Of a DNA stretch of 61,696 nt, positions 57,049-61,696 are shown piece by piece; positions within the stretch are counted from its first letter, which is position 1; each line of letters begins with the position of its first letter. The notes beneath the pieces are model-generated. The model worked only from the letters and a program-made list of their open reading frames with translations. It was not told the origin of the DNA and did not search any database. A program made the position numbers and the translations under genes. Source of the DNA: Bacillota bacterium. GTDB lineage: Bacteria > Bacillota > Negativicutes > Sporomusales > CTSoil-080. The DNA lies in NCBI GenBank assembly GCA_017889725.1, contig JAGGAE010000004.1, positions 1 to 61,696 of the forward strand, read 5' to 3'.

Positions 57049-58011
57049 TTAACGTTCCGGTTTTGAATATGTCAAATACGATTGATATTTCTTCAAACGC
57101 TCCGGCAATTCATGTATCTTCGGATTCGGTTTTAGGGAAACTTGCTTCAATTCGTCCACGTGTGCAAATTTACCTGAGATCATAACATGAGAATGCGGAA
57201 TTTCCTCTTCCGCGATTTCAAAGGTAACTTTATTACCTGACACCTGCAAAGTACCCTTAACCCCGCAAATTCCGCAAATTGCCGGGTAGTTGCTGTTAAC
57301 ATCCCTGATTTCAACCAACTTTGAATGGCAAAGCGGACATATACCCGGTTCGCCAATGTACTTAGCTTCTTCCATCGGCTTTTTCAGTGTATCTGCCACA
57401 TGGCGTCCTGATTGTCTTGCTCTTTCGAGAGCGTCTTCTTTAAAGACAACCGCACCGGGCAAGCCAACCCAGTTAACCAGCATTTTATCAACAACATTCA
57501 TTTGCATGGACAACGAAAATAAATGCATCATAGGCAACGCCAAGGTATCCCATTCACTGCCGCCGACGGCAATCAGAGAAGCCGCCCTCGGCTTAAAGGA
57601 TCTTTCATCCGGCCCTTGTCCGGTAGTAATACCGCGCTCTTCGCGAATTTTTTTTGCAATCATACGGAAAGCAATATCGTGGGAAGGTCCCATACGATCA
57701 TTTAAAACCTTCAGTTGTCCACTTGGGGTTTTTTCATAAATGGGTGACCCTAGAATCAATCCGTCGCACTCCATAATTTTTTCATCGATAAACGGAAAAT
57801 CGTCATTTTTAAGAATACAATTTCCTGCTCCGCCCTTTTCAAACAGATCAATAACACACGCATTACAGCCAGTACACGGTTTAAGATTAAGGTCCTGCAG
57901 CCGAACAAGTTCTACATCGGCACCTCTTTCTTGGGCTCCCATCAACGCTTCCTTAACCAAGATTTCGGTATTGCTCATTTTTCTGCCGCAGCTTATACCT
58001 AAAATTTTCAT
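57049..58011 (-). CDS. flavodoxin-like NAD(P)H-dependent FMN oxidoreductase with C-terminal zinc-ribbon-like domain
   Basis: A 320-residue protein. The N-terminal two thirds is a flavodoxin fold of the NADPH-dependent FMN reductase type: KILGISCGRKMSNTEILVKEAL, CTGCNACVIDL (two cysteines that may bind a cluster or form a disulfide), and GLILGSPIYEKTPSGQLKVL. The C-terminal part has CPLCHSK and CGICG, a Cys4 pattern. It resembles iron-sulfur flavoproteins but the N-terminal Cys spacing differs from the compact motif of that family. Substrate unknown. Confidence 0.85.
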   Translation of the reverse strand: MKILGISCGRKMSNTEILVKEALMGAQERGADVELVRLQDLNLKPCTGCNACVIDLFEKGGAGNCILKNDDFPFIDEKIMECDGLILGSPIYEKTPSGQLKVLNDRMGPSHDIAFRMIAKKIREERGITTGQGPDERSFKPRAASLIAVGGSEWDTLALPMMHLFSLSMQMNVVDKMLVNWVGLPGAVVFKEDALERARQSGRHVADTLKKPMEEAKYIGEPGICPLCHSKLVEIRDVNSNYPAICGICGVKGTLQVSGNKVTFEIAEEEIPHSHVMISGKFAHVDELKQVSLKPNPKIHELPERLKKYQSYLTYSKPER

Positions 58012-58160
58012 AATATTCCTCCTTCAATGATCTACTTTTATTTTATCGCATAAAATTTTTCCGTCAATAAGGCCAAAATCCACCACAAAGAGGCCAACAC
58101 AAAGAAATTTCTAAAAACATACAACCGCGGATTATTGCGATATCAGCTAAAAATCAAAGT

Positions 58161-58202
58161 AAAACACCCCTTTTGCAACATAACTGCAAAGAGGGTGTTT
58201 TA
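58161..58202. terminator. terminator after cysK
   Basis: AAAACACCC...TTGCA and TGCAA...GGGTGTTTT pair around a 7-base loop, 32 bases after the cysK stop; A/T runs flank both sides. Confidence 0.8.
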
Positions 58203-58234
58203 CTTATTTTATAGTTATTGATTCAAATATGCTA

Positions 58235-59164
58235 TCATTCAAACAAAGGTATCGATAAATACCTTTCCCCGGTATCCGGCAACAGCACTACAATTGTCTT
58301 ATCCTTATTTTCCGGTCGTAACGCCAGTTGAGTGGCGGCAAAAACGGCAGCCCCGCTAGATATGCCGACAAGCAGCCCTTCCTGGTTCGCCAAAGCCTTC
58401 GCCGTGCTGAACGCTTCTTCCGTTTTGACCGGCAATATCTCATCCAGAATAGCCACATTGAGCACCTCAGGAACAAATCCGGCACCAATCCCTTGAATTT
58501 TATGCGGTCCTGGATTACCTCCCGAAAGCACCGGTGAATCAGCCGGTTCAACAGCTACCACTTTTACCCCGGATTTCCGCGCTTTAAGCACTTCGCCTAC
58601 ACCTGTAATCGTACCGCCGGTACCTACACCCGCAACAAAAATATCTACCTTACCGTCCGTGTCGCGCCAAATTTCTTCTGCTGTAGTTTTGCGGTGTATT
58701 TCCGGATTTGCTGGATTTTTAAATTGCTGCGGAATATAAGAATTCGGTATCTCAGCTGCTAACTCTTCCGCCCGTGCAATAGCGCCTTTCATACCCGTAG
58801 CCCCCGGAGTCAACACCAGTTCGGCTCCTAACGCTTTCAAAAGGTTGCGCCGTTCCACGCTAAAGGTTTCCGGCATAGTCAAAATCAACCGATACCCTTT
58901 AGCCGCGGCCACAAAGGCCAAGCCAATACCGGTATTGCCACTGGTAGGCTCAATAATTACTGTATCTTTATTAATCACACCGCGGTCTTCGGCATCCTTA
59001 ATCATGGCATAACCAATACGGTCTTTCACACTGCTCAAGGGATTAAAGTATTCCAACTTGGCAATAATCTTTGCTTTCGCCCCCACGCTGGCATTGTAAT
59101 TTTTTAATTCCAATAACGGGGTATTCCCAATCAACTCGGTTAAATTTGAGGCAACATTAACCAT
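58235..59164 (-). CDS. cysK: cysteine synthase (O-acetylserine sulfhydrylase)
   Basis: CysK forms cysteine from O-acetylserine and sulfide. The 309-residue fold-type II PLP enzyme has the Schiff-base lysine K47 in [14 protein letters not shown], the substrate loop [12 protein letters not shown], and the phosphate loop [28 protein letters not shown] is the usual C-terminus. It follows metY by 54 bases, so sulfide assimilation into cysteine and homocysteine is grouped. Confidence 0.96.
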   Translation of the reverse strand: MVNVASNLTELIGNTPLLELKNYNASVGAKAKIIAKLEYFNPLSSVKDRIGYAMIKDAEDRGVINKDTVIIEPTSGNTGIGLAFVAAAKGYRLILTMPETFSVERRNLLKALGAELVLTPGATGMKGAIARAEELAAEIPNSYIPQQFKNPANPEIHRKTTAEEIWRDTDGKVDIFVAGVGTGGTITGVGEVLKARKSGVKVVAVEPADSPVLSGGNPGPHKIQGIGAGFVPEVLNVAILDEILPVKTEEAFSTAKALANQEGLLVGISSGAAVFAATQLALRPENKDKTIVVLLPDTGERYLSIPLFE

Positions 59165-59218
59165 TTGTTTTCCATCCTCTCATAATTTATTTATCGTTAA
59201 ATACGACTACTCATTGTA

Positions 59219-60812
<1,594 letters not shown>

Positions 60813-61676
60813 CTAACTTTGAAAACTTTTAATTTGATTCGTTATATCGGCAAGAAAAATCCCTTTGCATACACTCATAACTGCACCAGTCATATGTACA
60901 TGACCTTCACTATCAATTTTTACATGAATTATCCCACCAGGCATATGCACATGTAGTTCACTATCCACTAGCCCAAGTTCGAAGGCGGCACTTGCGGCCG
61001 CACAGCTACTACTGCCAGAAGCCAAAGTATAACCTGCACCTCTCTCCCATATTTCAATGCTGATATTTTTATGATCTAGCACTTTAAGTAATTGAACATT
61101 TATCCGATTGGGAAAGAGTTCATGCTTCTCAATAATGGGACCAATCTCCTCAGCTAGCTCCCTGGAAATGCTGTCAAGCGGAATCACACAATGCGGGTTT
61201 CCAATTGATAAGCAATTAATACTATATGTTTTTCCCTGTATAGAAAGTTGTTCTTGCATAACATTTCGAGGATTACCGCCCACAGGAATTTGCGGACTAT
61301 AAAAAGTTACTTTCCCCATATCTACTCTAATTTGACTCGCTTTCTCATCCAATATCTCAACAAATACTTTTCCGCCTGCGGTTTCTAAATGGAAAGTATT
61401 TGTTTCTACATAACCTGCATCAAAAAGGTATCTAGAAAATATTCTAATTCCATTCCCGCTTTTCTCAGCCTCACTTCCGTCCGGATTATAAATTCTTAAT
61501 TGATAATCCTTGTCCTTCATTATCGGCCCGTATAATATCCCGTCTGAGCCAACGCCAAAGTTTCGATGACATATAAGCTTAATTACTTCAGTGTTAAGAA
61601 TAACATCATTTTTTTGTGGGTCAATAACTATGTAATCATTACCTAAAGCATGATATTTAAAATAGTCAAATTCCAT
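60813..61676 (-). CDS. diaminopimelate epimerase (DapF) homologue with Ser in place of both catalytic Cys
   Basis: A 287-residue protein of the DapF fold: FKYHALGNDYIVID, RNFGVGSDGILYGP, YNPDGSEAEKSGNGIRIF, GNPHCVIPLD and ERGAGYTLASGSSSCAAA. In active DapF the catalytic cysteines sit in CGNG (Cys73) and ACGTG/S; here they are Ser73 (KSGNG) and Ser220 (ASGSS). The Glu of GAGET is also Tyr. It is thus unlikely to be a normal two-base epimerase and may be a dehydratase, isomerase or binding protein. ATG 61676 follows GGAGG. The region upstream is cut by the window edge. Confidence 0.85.
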   Translation of the reverse strand: MEFDYFKYHALGNDYIVIDPQKNDVILNTEVIKLICHRNFGVGSDGILYGPIMKDKDYQLRIYNPDGSEAEKSGNGIRIFSRYLFDAGYVETNTFHLETAGGKVFVEILDEKASQIRVDMGKVTFYSPQIPVGGNPRNVMQEQLSIQGKTYSINCLSIGNPHCVIPLDSISRELAEEIGPIIEKHELFPNRINVQLLKVLDHKNISIEIWERGAGYTLASGSSSCAAASAAFELGLVDSELHVHMPGGIIHVKIDSEGHVHMTGAVMSVCKGIFLADITNQIKSFQS

Positions 61677-61696
61677 GTAAACCTCCAAATTTTTTT

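Overview
The window reads as chromosome from an endospore-forming, anaerobic member of the Firmicutes, most likely of the Negativicutes/Sporomusaceae type. The spore former is shown by spoIIGA, sigE, sigG and spoIIR, the anaerobe by an NrdR-NrdD-NrdG class III ribonucleotide reductase operon, and the meso-DAP cell wall by the DNPR motif of MurE. The family-level placement is inference from gene order and style, not from a search. Most genes lie on the minus strand.

Layout. 1-12.5 kb (minus): a 23S rRNA methyltransferase cut by the left edge, a Lon-like protease, a small Cys4 protein, a CPBP protease, then the housekeeping run pcrA-ligA-gatC-gatA-gatB. 12.6-14.7 kb (plus): a radical SAM protein and its partner of the DNA modification/repair linked families, preceded by two LexA-like boxes inside the promoter. 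14.7-16.6 kb: a T-box leader controlling an Lrp/AsnC regulator and an aminotransferase. 16.6-21.9 kb: divergent polysaccharide deacetylase, Mug-type DNA glycosylase, two acetyltransferases, an AT-rich methyltransferase gene and a PgeF-like protein. 21.9-27.3 kb (minus): a B12-binding radical SAM protein, nrdR-nrdD-nrdG with a pair of NrdR boxes, and a YlmC/YmxH protein. 27.3-29.6 kb: a small accessory patch with a half-size EamA transporter, a small hypothetical gene and a large serine recombinase.

29.7-54 kb (minus) is the core: the whole division and cell wall (dcw) cluster followed by early sporulation genes. In transcription order it is mraZ, rsmH, ftsL, ftsI/spoVD, murE, murF, mraY, murD, ftsW, murG, murC, murA, ddl, ftsQ, a DUF881 gene, sbp, two unknown genes, ftsA, ftsZ, spoIIGA, sigE, sigG, spoIIR. 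These genes take peptidoglycan precursor synthesis through septum assembly to forespore/mother-cell signalling: SpoIIR, made in the forespore, triggers SpoIIGA to process pro-sigma-E. mraZ carries a textbook 10-bp-spaced MraZ operator, and sigG has a sigma-F-like promoter. murB is not in the cluster.

54-61.7 kb holds a polysaccharide deacetylase, a divergent Lgt homologue, a 650-bp gene-free stretch rich in the oriented word GTCG, two small Cys/Gly-rich proteins, a flavodoxin-like protein, cysK, metY, and a DapF-like protein in which both catalytic cysteines are serines.

The observations most worth following are the SOS-type control of the radical SAM DNA-repair pair, the Ser/Ser DapF homologue, the Lgt homologue without its key Arg and Asn, the structured elements at 38608-38690 and 56926-57032, and the GTCG-rich region.
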